From NCBI GenBank assembly GCA_016858145.1, contig JAEHOE010000002.1, positions 2,852,001 to 2,916,000 of the forward strand: a stretch of DNA of 64,000 nucleotides, in the 5' to 3' direction. The notes under the pieces are model-generated. The model did no database searches. It was not told where the DNA came from and saw only the letters and a list, made by a program, of their open reading frames with translations. A program made the position numbers and the translations under genes. This DNA is from Edaphochlamys debaryana. Lineage: Eukaryota; Chlorophyta; Chlorophyceae; Chlamydomonadales. Positions 34,101 to 45,100 of this stretch are shown in pieces (the first letter of the stretch is position 1; each line of letters begins with the position of its first letter).

Positions 34101-37100
34101 ACACCCAGGCGATGTACGGCAGCGTGTTCTCGTTGCGCTCCTGACGGTTGGCAGTTAGCGGAAAGGGGTCGGCGGTTGGTGCTCGCGCCATGGTCGGTGG
34201 TCAGTGTGCGAAACAAGGTGACCCTTCCCCCTCCCCTAAACAGCGGGATTAGCTCATACAAGCCGCGCCTGCTTGGCACGGACCCCACATGACGGCAGCC
34301 ATCAGCTGAGGCAAGCCGCGCCGCCAATGTGGGTCGGGGCCTGCGGCGCCTGCGTCCCATGGACCCCACCCTTTTGCCCCGGCCTGTGACTCCGCACAAA
34401 ACAGCCTCCCGTGCGGCCCCTCACCCGCACGCCCACGCTCCGAGCGGTGTTGTCGTTGCAGTCAAAGGGCTCCTCCACCGCCGCCACGTAGGGGCGGGGG
34501 AAGCGGGCGGTGCAGCCGCGGCCCAGCCAGGGGCTCACGCGCCAGTTCCTGCGGAGAGGCAAGGGGCGGGCGTGGTTGCGGCAGAGGAGGATGCGAGATC
34601 CCGTGGTGGTGTGCTCGGCCCCTCGCCGCTGGCGCCCTCCCGCATTGCCCAGCGCATTGCCCAGCGCATTGCCCAGCCGATATCTCTCCTCTACACTGTC
34701 AAACCTGCCGCTCCAACCGGACTCCACGCCGCAAGCATGACGCATGCCGAGGCCCGCCCCCGCATGGACGCCGGTTTCTCTCCACTTCACTCCCTGATTC
34801 ACCCCAACCCGTGCGCCGCAACTCCCTGCCGGTGCCCCTGGCTTCAGCTCCTCCACCATTCCCACCCCAGTACGCCACCGACCCTGGCGCCCGGCCCCCA
34901 CCTGTGTGCCGCGTTGTCCCGCCACTGACCCGTGATGGCGGTGAAGCAGGACAGGAACCACAGCAGCTGCTCCAGCAGCGAGGGCGGGGGCGCGGAGGCC
35001 CACTTGGCGTCCACCAGTACCGCGCCCTCCTCCTCGCACCTTGGGGGGCGCAGCGGTAGAGAGGGTAGGGCGGGGCCGTTGAGCGAGGGGCCCGAGGGGG
35101 CACTCCAGACGCGGATGCCATGGTCGACGAGACCTTGGCGCACGTGGAGAGCGCGGGGAGGCCGCACGACTGGTGGTGGGCCCTTAACAGCCGGCGGCGG
35201 CAGATGGCGTATGCGGTGTTCGGGCGGAGTCCCTGTGCGGCCATGGACGCTGCGCTGACCGGCACGCCGTGGCTCTTCTGCACCGTAATCATTATGCTGT
35301 ACAGCCTCTACGCCGTGGACGTGTGCAACGTGGCGGTAGGGTCGCCCACCGCACGCACCGTTGTCAGCGCGTTGCTGCTCGCGGCGTTCATCATATTCGG
35401 TGTGGAGCTCATACTCAATACCGTGTTCACGGAGACATACCTTTCTTTTGTTTCACGGCGTGTGCTGCGGGCCGCTGCTGACGCTGAGTTTCCGGGAGAC
35501 CAAAAAGACCCCATGACATGCCGCAACCCCACCCTAACCCGGGGGCGAGCTCCTGTCCCCTCCCAGCCCCACGCCGCCCTCACTTGGCCGTGGCGGTGGC
35601 TAGCATGGCGTCCAGGGACGTGGTCTTGTCCTGCGGGAGGGAGAGAGGGAGGGCATGCAGCAGCACGCAGGGTTAATGGCGTCGGGTGCGTCGTTCCATC
35701 AGCTAGACAGGCACTCAGCTGACTCGGCCAGTGGCTCCCTGGTGCTGATGCAGCGGCCTTCAGCTCCCAACCGGTCCCACCCGCTTCCACAGCCCTACCC
35801 GTACCCCCGCGTCGCTCGCCGCCGGCCCGCACCCGCACCCGCCCATCCCCGACCCAGCTCGCCAAACCCCCTGGTCGGCCCCTTGGTCGCACCATGGCCA
35901 AAGCCCTGGCCGGACCACTGTTCGCCAAGCGCCCCGCGCTCGACCCCGGTCGCACCTGCAGCCCCATGTCCCTCGGCTCAGCTCTGTCGCGAACCCCGCC
36001 CCTGCCCCTGCCATCCCCGCTCGCCCTGGTCGGCCCCTGACCCGACCCCTGGCCCGACCCCTGGCCAGGCCCTGGTCAAGCCCCCCCAGTCAAACCTGCA
36101 GCGGCCGCCCCGCGCCGTTGGGCCCCGACGGCTCCTCCTCGTGGAACAGGCGCCACAGCGGCGGCGCCAGGTGCCCGCCCGGGTAGGCCTGCTGCGCAAA
36201 CAGCGCCATGAGCGCCAGCGACCAGGAGTTGAGCGTGCCCGCGTGGGCCGAGTTGATGTCGTGCTGCTTGGCCCACAGCTTCACCTGTAGGATTGCGCGC
36301 GGGAAGAAGAAGGGGTGAAAGCGGGGCGGCGGCGGCAAGTGCGGGGGAGTCCAGGGTTGTGAAGTTGCGGAGTTGACGCGAGACTGTGCCTTCAACGCGC
36401 CCCAAAGCTTGCGGACTCAAGAGGGGTTGCCGTGGCCCCGCCGAGCCCCGCCCAGGCTTGGGGTCCACGCCCGAAGCCCCCTCCCCTCCCCCGGACTGTG
36501 TGCCGCAGAGTCCGTGCTCCCGGGGGCTCACCAGGCGCGTGAGGGGGGCGAGCGAGGGCTGCAGGCGGTGCATCAGGCGCATGACTGCGCCCTTGAAGTC
36601 GCACCCGCGCGTGGTGACGCAGAAGTCGCACTCAATGCCAGAGGCCGCATCCACAAACCTGGCGGCGGAGGGGCCGGAGTGGGGGGAGGGAGGGCAGGGG
36701 AGGGGGTGTGGTGAGACGTGGGGAAGGGTAGGGGGCCTGGGGTGCATCACCCAGCCCCGGCCCACATGGCGCCTCATCCCGCCATTGCTGCTCATGGCCG
36801 CCAGTCGCTTGCCTGCTCGCCTCAATCACCCCGCTCTACCAACCCGCTCTCCACGTCGCCAGCCCCTTGCCATCCCACGCCGGTCCCCAGCTTCCCCTCG
36901 GACCCCGGGCTCCCCTGTAACCCTGCCCCCCCGCAACTCCTTATGTGGCCCCCTTTGGCCCCCCCTGCCGCCCGTTCTCCTCTCCGTCCGATCTCGAATC
37001 CCGCCCCCCCCCCCTCGCTTCACGATGGGCACGCGCCTCAAACCTGCCCCCCGCCCCGTGCAGTTTCTGCCTCCCCTCCGCTATCCTCCCCCCCCTTCCG

Positions 37101-38658
37101 GCCCCCGCCTCCCCGTCACTTTTATGATGGGCACGCGCGCCTCCCTCCCTCCCCCTCCCCAGTGCCGTGTTTCCCCCTTCCCCCCCCCTCCCCCCCCTTA
37201 GCATTCCCCCCCTCACTTGATGATGGGCACGCGCGCCTCGAGGATGCGCGTCACCTGCCCCCGCGCCACCCCCCGCGCCTCCAGCTCGTCCGCCAGCCGC
37301 GTCAGCAGCGCCACGAAGCCAGCTTCCGGCAGCTCCTCCTGCGTGGGGGGGGGGGGGCGAGGAGGGGAGGGCGGCGCGGTCGGCATGTGGGTGGGCATGT
37401 GGGTCGGGCCGGGCTTGCGGCGGAGCGCTGCCCTGGGCTAGTCTCCGCCTTGGGGACGCTCCGCAAGGGCCGCTCCAGAGACCACACGCCAGGGATCAGT
37501 CTTCAAGCTCTCGCGGCGGGCTGCGCCCGTGGCCCAGCACACCGTGCACGAACCGCATCATACAACCGCAGCCCACCCTTGCCGTCTTGCCGACGAGGAT
37601 CTGCCCGTCCCCAGCTCGCTGCCCCAACCCCTTGCCCGCTTGCCCGGGCCGCAGCCCGCCCACCCTGCCGGTACCCACCAGAGGCACAAGCGTGGTCCCG
37701 AACCAGTCCCCAGGCGCAGCCACTCCCACCGCCCCCGCCGCCACCGATCCCGCCAGCGCAAGGTCCAGGTCAGACGTGCGGGTGTAGCACTCGCTGACGA
37801 AAGATCCGTACGGCACGAGCTGTACGGCAGAAGGCGGTGGGAAGATCTCCGGCAGGAGGGCCTGCAGGCGGGCGATGGTCGCCTCGCGGATCGCGTCGTC
37901 GGCGGGGGACGGCTCCTTGTCCTGGGGGGTGTGTGGGGTGAGGAAGAGAGGTGGGAAAGCAAGGTTGGAAGGCAACAAGCAAGGGACACTGGCCCGGATG
38001 CGTTGACCGGCGCTGCAGGACGCGGCGGCCATTCTGCCGTGGAGGAGTGCACGGCAGGGTTGGGAGTTGGGAAGCTGTGCTATGTTGAGCACATTGTGCG
38101 GGGGTGGGGATGTACACACGGGGCGGGTCATGGCCTGGGGGTCGGTGCTGGCAACTCCGTAGGCAGACCCCCCAGGGTTCCGACACTCCGGGCATTCCGG
38201 GCCTCACAGCCGCTAGTTGCCGGGCTAATGCTGGTGCCCGCAAGTTGCAAGCTCAGGCGGGGTCGTGGGGAGGGCGACAGGCGCGGGGGCCGAGGTTGGG
38301 CGGGCCAAAGCCACGTCCAAACACGCGTGAGCGCCTCCCGAATTGGCTAGAACTGCGCGAAACGGGTTGCAAACGCCCACGCGCACCTTGGCCAGCTTCT
38401 CCAGCGTGTCCTCCAAGAACGCCGCGGCATCTTTGCGACATTTTGTTGCGTGCTGAGATAGGTCGAAAGTCCAGCACCGCTCGATGTGAACCTGCAGGCA
38501 AGCTCCCCGCTTCAGCCGGAACGCATGCGGAGCAGCAGATGCTGTATGCCAGGGCATACCTCCACCGGAGGAGGTCCAGAGTGTGTTCGCGCGCCAAGGC
38601 TGCCGTTCCCTGCTCCCAAGCTGCTGCCTAGGCTGCTGGCAAATACGGGGGACGCCAT
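31169..38658 (-). CDS. Non-canonical poly(A) polymerase / terminal uridylyltransferase
   Basis: The twelve-exon model on the minus strand is 38658-38560, 38491-38387, 37921-37679, 37338-37217, 36658-36532, 36284-36096, 35032-34902, 34548-34425, 34140-34056, 33836-33766, 33566-33421 and 32999-31169. It totals 3273 nt and encodes about 1090 aa, with all phases consistent. The nucleotidyltransferase motif is PYGSFVSECYTRTSDLDLAL (GS at 107-108, catalytic Asp 119 and 121), with the third Asp in IECDFCV (201). The central domain has VKLWAKQHDINSAHAGTLNS, and the PAP-associated motif is VEEPFDCNDNTARSV. Such enzymes add A or U to RNA 3' ends; algal MUT68 and plant HESO1/URT1 act in small-RNA and mRNA decay. 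Residues 481-1090 form a Gly/Pro/Gln/Ala-rich tail with Gln runs. The start exon MASPVFASSLG is short but in phase. The acceptor of exon 7 is the least certain. Confidence 0.8.
33261..33430 (-). repeat. About 103-bp tandem duplication over a splice donor of the transferase gene
   Basis: The 67-base block from cagcccagcacctagcc to acctcagtgcgg occurs at 33261-33327 and again at 33364-33430, with pyrimidine-rich spacers also repeated. The right-hand copy contains the end of exon 11 and its donor (minus strand CTGAG|GTGGGG at 33421/33420). The left-hand copy is an identical donor 103 bases further into the intron. Confidence 0.7.
35108..35435 (+). pseudogene. Antisense copy of part of cyclase exon 1 inside a transferase intron
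   Basis: These 328 bases match 39319-39646 with about 13 mismatches counted by eye. The copy starts at gacgcggatgccatggtcg and stops at cacggaga, with unrelated sequence on both sides. It encodes the cytoplasmic lead-in and the first two membrane segments of the voltage-sensor-like domain ([19 protein letters not shown] and [20 protein letters not shown]). It lies within the 1063-bp intron (36095-35033) between exons 6 and 7 of the transferase gene and runs opposite to it. Its frame stays open for 200 codons from the Met at 35120, but the remaining 26 cyclase exons are absent. About six differences change amino acids, mostly conservatively. Confidence 0.88.
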
Positions 38659-39159
38659 AGAGCGGCGCCGGGGCGCCCTCAGGCAAGAGTCGGATTAAGG
38701 CGTGGCCGCTCGGGGCCGGTATGCCCTGGAGGCACCCATCTCTAGTACAGTGAGAGTTAGGCAGTGTTGGGGGCTGGGATGGCTTGCGTTCCCCGACACC
38801 CTTTGCCGGCACCGACATGGGGGTCAATGCGGACTGCGCCGTGCTTGTGCCGTGTGCACCCACAGCCTGCTTCTCCACGCACTCTCGCCTGCGTACACGA
38901 CGTCTTTCAGGATTGAGCTAGCACGGTAGAGAGAGATACGTTCCGAAAAGCTCGGCTTCAAAACTCGCGGTGTTGACTTACTCCTCCAAATAAGCTTCAT
39001 CTAGTTAATATTATGATACATGTAGCTTGGAAAGGATAGCGCAAGAGGGCGCCGCGTCGAAATTCTCGACGGCCAACGGGCCCCGCAAGCAGCAAGCAGC
39101 CATGCCCTGGCGCGTGGGCATAGAGCGCTGTGTGCGCTGAGGCTCACGCAGCCGGCGGG
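38659..39159. promoter_or_regulatory. Shared divergent promoter of transferase and cyclase genes
   Basis: The two inferred start codons (38658 minus, 39160 plus) are 501 bases apart, pointing away from each other. The middle (about 38930-39050) is distinctly AT-richer than its surroundings (ttaatattatgatacatgta near 39005), as expected for a bidirectional promoter. No specific factor site is claimed. Confidence 0.5.
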
Positions 39160-42100
39160 ATGACAGGGCCGGTGGCCCCGTGGTCAGAGCCAGAGGAGCA
39201 AGCCAGCCCAGGGGCTAGGGCCAGCGCCGACTGTGACCGCGTGTCATCGTCCCATGATGAGGGCGACGTGGAGAGCCCGGAGTACGGGCCGGGTGCCCAC
39301 CCCGGCCCGCTTGAGCCGGACGCGGATGCCATGGTCGACGAGACCTTGGCGCACGTGGAGAGCGCGGGGAGGCCGCACGACTGGTGGTGGGCTCTCAACA
39401 GCCGGCGGCGGCAGATGGCGTATGCGGTGTTCGGGCGGAGTCGCTGTGCGGCCATGGACGCTGCGCTGACCGGCACGCCGTGGCTCTTCGTCACGGTCGT
39501 TATTACGCTGTACAGCCTCTACGCCGTGGACGTGTGCGACGTGGCGGCAGGGTCGCCCACCGCACGCACCGTTGTCAGCGCGTTGCTGCTCGCGGCGTTC
39601 ATCATATTCGGTGTGGAGCTCATACTCAACACCGTGTTCACGGAGAAGTATTTCCTGAGGTGGGACACCGGGGTTTCGACCGTGAACCATTTGCGCGGGC
39701 AGGAAGGTTGTAACCAGTGAGGGCAGTCGGGGTCACGGCGGGCCGTCCAGAGTCCGTCCGACCAACGGCAGCCCCAGTATGTCTGGGACGCTTGCACGCT
39801 AGACAGCCATACCAGCGAGGGTAGGCCCCTCACTATGTGCCACCTCTCTCACGGAGGGAGGGTCGCCCGTGCACCCCCGTGTCCCCTGCTCTCCTCTTTC
39901 ACGGCCAGCACTCCATCCCGCTTGCCACCACCCTTGCGGTAACTGCACTCCGCCCACGCCCCCACACGCGCCCTGCCCGCACGCCCCCTGCCCTGCACGC
40001 CCCCCTGCGCCACCCCATCCCACTCCACCCCACCCCTCTTTCCCTTCAGCTTCTTCTTTTGGGTGGACCTGGTGGGCACGGCCTCGCTCATCCTGGACAT
40101 ACAGTGGATCGCAGCCGCCCTGTTCAACTCCACGGAGGATAACGCGCTGCAGATCACGCGAGCGGGGCGGGCGGCGCGCATCGGCTCTCAGATCGGTGCG
40201 TGCGCGCTTGGGGCGCGGAGGGAGGGAGGGGTGCATGTGCATGCATGCATGCGTGGAGTGCAGGTGGCGGACCCCCTTGGCAACGGAGCGGAGCGCGCGT
40301 GCGTGGGGCCCAGGCACCCTGCCTTGGCTGTGGGGTCGGCGCATGGCTTGCAAGATGTGGGGAGCCGGTCAGGGAAGGCCTGGCCGGGCTGGGAGGGAGG
40401 CGGCGGGTGGGCCTGAGCCCCAGGTGGTGCAGTCAACCCATGGCCATAACGTCGGGAGCCCGTGCTGGCTCGCGAAGGGCTGGCAGCGCTCCAGACCGGG
40501 GTGCCGGCGAGGTCTCTAGACGCACGCGGGAACTGGGCGTGTGTCTCGCCTGGCCTTGTGGGTCCCCCTGTGCCGCGCCCCGTGTCAGCCTCTTCCCTTG
40601 CGCCCCCCCGTGCTGCGCCCCCGCAGGCCGCATCACGCGCGTGCTGCGCATGCTGCGGCTGTTCCGTGCGATGCGGCTGCTCAAGGTGCTGCAGATCCGG
40701 CGGCGGCAGAAGGAGGGCATGGAGGCGCACGGGCTCGGAAACGTGAGCGCCGGGGAGAGCCCTGCTGGTGGACAGGGGAGGTGCCGGAGCGAAGGCAGAG
40801 GGCACTGGGGAGGAAAGAGGGGGCTCTAGAGGGAAAGGAGAGGGCGGACGAAGGCTGGGGTGGGGAAGGGACAGGAAAGGGCCGCTTGGCGGCTCGATCC
40901 TGTCCCGGGGGTGGCGGAGGTGCTGCCCTCGCCGCCGCCCGGCGGGCGGTGCTGAGCCCGAGGAGCACAGCTTTCATTGGGAGAGCGGGGCCCATGGCGG
41001 TTGCCATCGGGGACAGCCCCAGGCCAAGGCCCGCAGCCCAAGGTCGGTGCGTTGCTCCCAACCCCGCAGGGCCCCATCCGCCCCACCGTGCTTGGCGAGC
41101 TGCTGGCGGAGGCCACCACCCGAAAGTGCGTCATCATCATCCTCTTCGTGCTCATCGTGTCCACCTTCCTGGAGAGCACGCCGCCGGACGTGAGCAGCGG
41201 CGCTGGCGGGGTCTGGGCCGGGACCTGGGCGCGGAGGGGCCGGGCCGGGGCCGGCCTAGCGTCTGCTGACCGGGGCTCGGCGCCCGTGGGGCCCCTCGAC
41301 CCCGTTGGGTTGGGGACCTGATCAGCCCGCTGGGCCCTCGCCGACCCGTTGGGCTGCAGCCTGCCACTCCGCCTCCCGCCTCCGTATGCCGAGCACCGAT
41401 ACTCCCCACCCGGCCCCGGCCCCTCCCTCGTCCTCACTGCCCCCGCCCCTTCCACCCCCCTCCTCCCGCTCCCAGGCCGCCGACTACTCCCGTATCCAGC
41501 TGCTCACGTACGGCCAGATGACGCCGGAGGCCTTCGTGGACAACGCGCCGTACCCCGTACTCAAGCTGCAGTACGTTGACTCATCGCTCAACGGCTCGGT
41601 GATCAACTTCCTCAACTACACGCGAAGCAACATGCGCCCGATCTACCAGGTGCGCGGGGCTGCAGGAGTCAGAGGAGGTGATGGGCGGTTGGTCAGTGGG
41701 CGGAACGGGCTTGCCTCCCGCACTGCACCGCCAGCGACCCGGCCCTTGTGTTCTTTCCGCCATCACCCCTTGCCCCCATGGCTCCCGTGGCTCCCTCCTC
41801 CACCCCACAGCTGCGGACCGAGGTGGAGTGCATCCAGTACTCTGGGCCCAACGAGACGGCCTGCCCCTACCCCGACCCGTGGTCGACCGTGTGGTGAGGC
41901 CGCGGGGAGGCAGCGGGGAGGCGCTCTGTCCGCTGGGGGCGAGGCTTCGCAGGCAATGCCAGCTTGGCCCGGCCGGGGTGTGCCATGGTGGCAGGGCGCC
42001 ACAAGTGCGAGGGGCTACGTTTCCGGGACATAGGGCTTTGCACCTGATCCCCACTTTGCCCCCCCAACCCCTGGCGCCCAACACCGCCAGGTACGACGTG

Positions 42101-45100
42101 ACCTCCGAGGCTCAGCTCAACGCCGGCTTCAACATCATCCTCACCACCGTCATCATCGCATGCCTGGGCCTGTCGGCCTACTTCTTCGGCAAGGACGCCA
42201 CCATGTACGTCATCGTGCCCATCGAGACCATGCTCAAGTACCTGCGGCGCATGATCATGGTGGGCCCGGGTTGGGCCCGGGCTGGGCCTGGGCTGGGGCA
42301 CTGCGGCCTCTCTGTCACCGGCCCTATCACGGCAAGCCGGGCCGCTATCCTGGCTCGTGTGGGCCGTCCATCCCATCGCCCTCTGCTGCCTGGGTGCAGG
42401 TGGGCGACAATGACGCCGAGTCTGACGTCAACCACCGCAAACCGCCCGAAACCGACCTGCTGGCCAACTACGTGTCGCGGCTGGTCACGGAGATCGACAA
42501 CGCGCGGTGGAAGGCGAGTTGGGTGCAGTGGCTTAGGCGAAGCAGCGGTCAGGGGGGCGTTGCTTCAAGCGCTGGAGTGCGAGCCATGCGAGCCAAGGGC
42601 ACTCGGGGCTCGGGGCTGGAGGCAGAGGCGCACGCGAGCACGCGGGGCTGGGGACGGGGCCCTCTCAGCAGACCGTTGGCCGTGTGTCCATGGAGCCTGA
42701 TGTCGCCCTCGCTAACCCCTCATCGCCATCCCTTAGGCCGAGGAAGAGGCGCGTATCAGCGACACGCTGCTCAATAGCATGGTGCCGCCGCGAATAGCCC
42801 GGCAGCTCAAGGTGGGCATCGGGGTCCACAGGGGCTGGGGCAGGGGCGGGGCCCGGGGCCTGTGAGCTCCGACACGGGATGGAAAGCGGGCTGGGGGACA
42901 CGGGCAACGGGCAACAGGAGTCTGGGGCGGGTCTGGGGCCGCTGAGGGCGCATGGGCATGGGTTCGCGCCCTGCATCAGCCTTGCCGCGTGCCACGGCCG
43001 CCTGCCCCGCAGGAGCTGCGCTGGTGGGAGGCGGGGCCGGAGCAGCGCGCTCAGACCATTGCCGACTCCTTCCCCAACGCGACCGTGCTGTTTACAGGCG
43101 AGTCTTCACGGGTGGATATGGGATTGCTTTGGTGCTGTCTCGTGGTGGCTTCAACCCTTTGCCCGTTCGCCACCCACCTTCCGATGTGCTATCCCAACCG
43201 CCCCAGATCTGGTTGGCTTCACGTCCATCTCGTCCCGCATCTCGCCCGAGGACGCCATGCGGCACCTCAACAACATGTACACCGTGTTCGATGACATCAT
43301 TGAGAAGTACGGCCTGTACAAGGTACGGCAGCACAGCCGTACCAGTCAGACACAGCGCCAGGCAGGCCGCTGCCCTGCGCCCTGCCGGCGGCCTGCCTCG
43401 CTGACCGCCCTGAATTGTCATTGACAGCTACACCCCCGCAGCAATGCTCCCTTTTCCGCGTCTTTTTCCTCAGGTTGAGACCATCGGCGACTCGTACATG
43501 CTGGTGGGCGGCGCCCCGGACGAGAGGATCGACCACGCGGAGCGGGTGGCGGCGGCCGCGCTGGAGATCCGCGCGTGCGTGCCGCTGCTGCAGGAGATCT
43601 CGGGGGAGCCGGGGATCAACGTGCGGATCGGGATGCACAGGTGCGGAGAGGGCACACGGGGTGTGGGTGTAGGCAATGACGGGTTGAGGGGTTAGGGTTG
43701 AGGTCGGGGCGGAGGGCGCTCCCTGATGAGTCAGGGCTCTACTGGGCTGTGTGCGGCTCAACCTTGAGGTCTGCATGGTATTACCTGTACCCGTGTCCTG
43801 CTCTAGCTGCTCGTTATGTGTATAAACCCCCACCCCCGTACCTACTAACCCCGCGCCGCTCCCCTCCGCAGCGGTGCCGTGGTGGCGGGCGTGGTGGGGT
43901 TTAAGAACCCGCGCTGGCATCTGTTCGGGGACACGTGCAATACAGCCAGCCGCATGGAGTCCACGGGTGGGTGGGCGGTTGGCGGTTGGAGGGCGCAGTA
44001 GCACCAGCGCTCGGCTCCGGAACTGTGGGGGCTTGGCCGGGGCGTGCAGGCCTGTCAGCGAGGCAGTGGTGCAGTGGAAGGGGCCTAGCGGGCCGAGTAT
44101 TTAGCACTATGTTTTGAGCGTCGTCTCACATTGCGATCTGCTTACGCCCGCTAGGCATTGCCGGCGAGATCCAGCTCAGCAGTACGACGTACGAGCTGAT
44201 CCGCGAGCGCTTCAGCTGTAAGGTCCGCGGCAAGATCGCGGTCAAGGGCAAGGGCGAGATGGTGACTTACCTGCTGGAGCGAGAGGTGAGCGCCGGGACA
44301 TCCCGGGTGTGGCGTTTGATAGAGTCGGGCAGAGGGCGGCGAGGATGCGAGGATACGGGTTGCCGGTTTTGGCTGCTGGTAGCTCACCCACCAGCACCGC
44401 TGCCGGGCGTGTGTTGTTGGGGAGACGGCGGCGAGGAGGCGAGGGCAGGTACGGGGTTGATTGGGTTCAACCCTTCGTCTCGCTGCCGCGCCTCGTCTCC
44501 CTGCCCCGACCCAGATCGGCGGCTTGGCCCCCGCTGTGGTGTACCTGTACTGCGGCCCCTACAGTGCTTACTCTCTTTCCCCTCCGCCCCTCTTCCTGTC
44601 CCGACCCAGATCGGCGGCCTGGGCCCCGGCTCCCCCTCCATGAACGCGGCCGCGGGGGCGCTGGCGCTCGCGGGGCCGGGCGGAGGCGAGGCAATGGACC
44701 GAGAGGCCTTCCTCACCAGCCCCCAGTTCAAGAAGGTGGGGCGGGCACATTTGCTTGAGCAGGGACATCCGTGCCGTGTGGCGGTGGCTGTGAGCGCCTC
44801 GCCACGCAACGCCCCACCCCTCATGCAAGCTTCGTACCACCTACTTGAAACCCTCCCTCCTCCGCATCCCTTCACCCCACGCCACCCCCTCTACCCCTTT
44901 CACCCCAGGCCATGGAACGTTACACCACCGCCCGCAACTCCTTCCTGTCGGAAGAGGAGGAGCTCCTCAAGCTCCTCAAGTCCCTGGACGCCCCCACCGC
45001 CAACGCCGCAGCCGTGGCTGCCGGCCTCGCCTCCGGCCCCGCCTCCACGCCGGCGCTGCCGCCGCCGCCCGCGCCCGGCACGCCGCCGACGGGTGGCGAG

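Noticed and set aside
35120..35722. The exon copy as an independent two-pass membrane protein gene
   Set aside because: It has an open frame of 200 codons, but it is cut from the middle of exon 1, with no promoter sequence carried over and a non-homologous C-terminal extension. A passive duplicate is simpler.
42178..42259. Potassium-channel identity for the cyclase membrane domain
   Set aside because: No GYG-type or acidic filter between S5 and S6, so only voltage-sensor similarity is claimed.
43685..43700. Telomere-like ggggttagggttgagg
   Set aside because: Only two imperfect units inside a cyclase intron; not a telomeric array.
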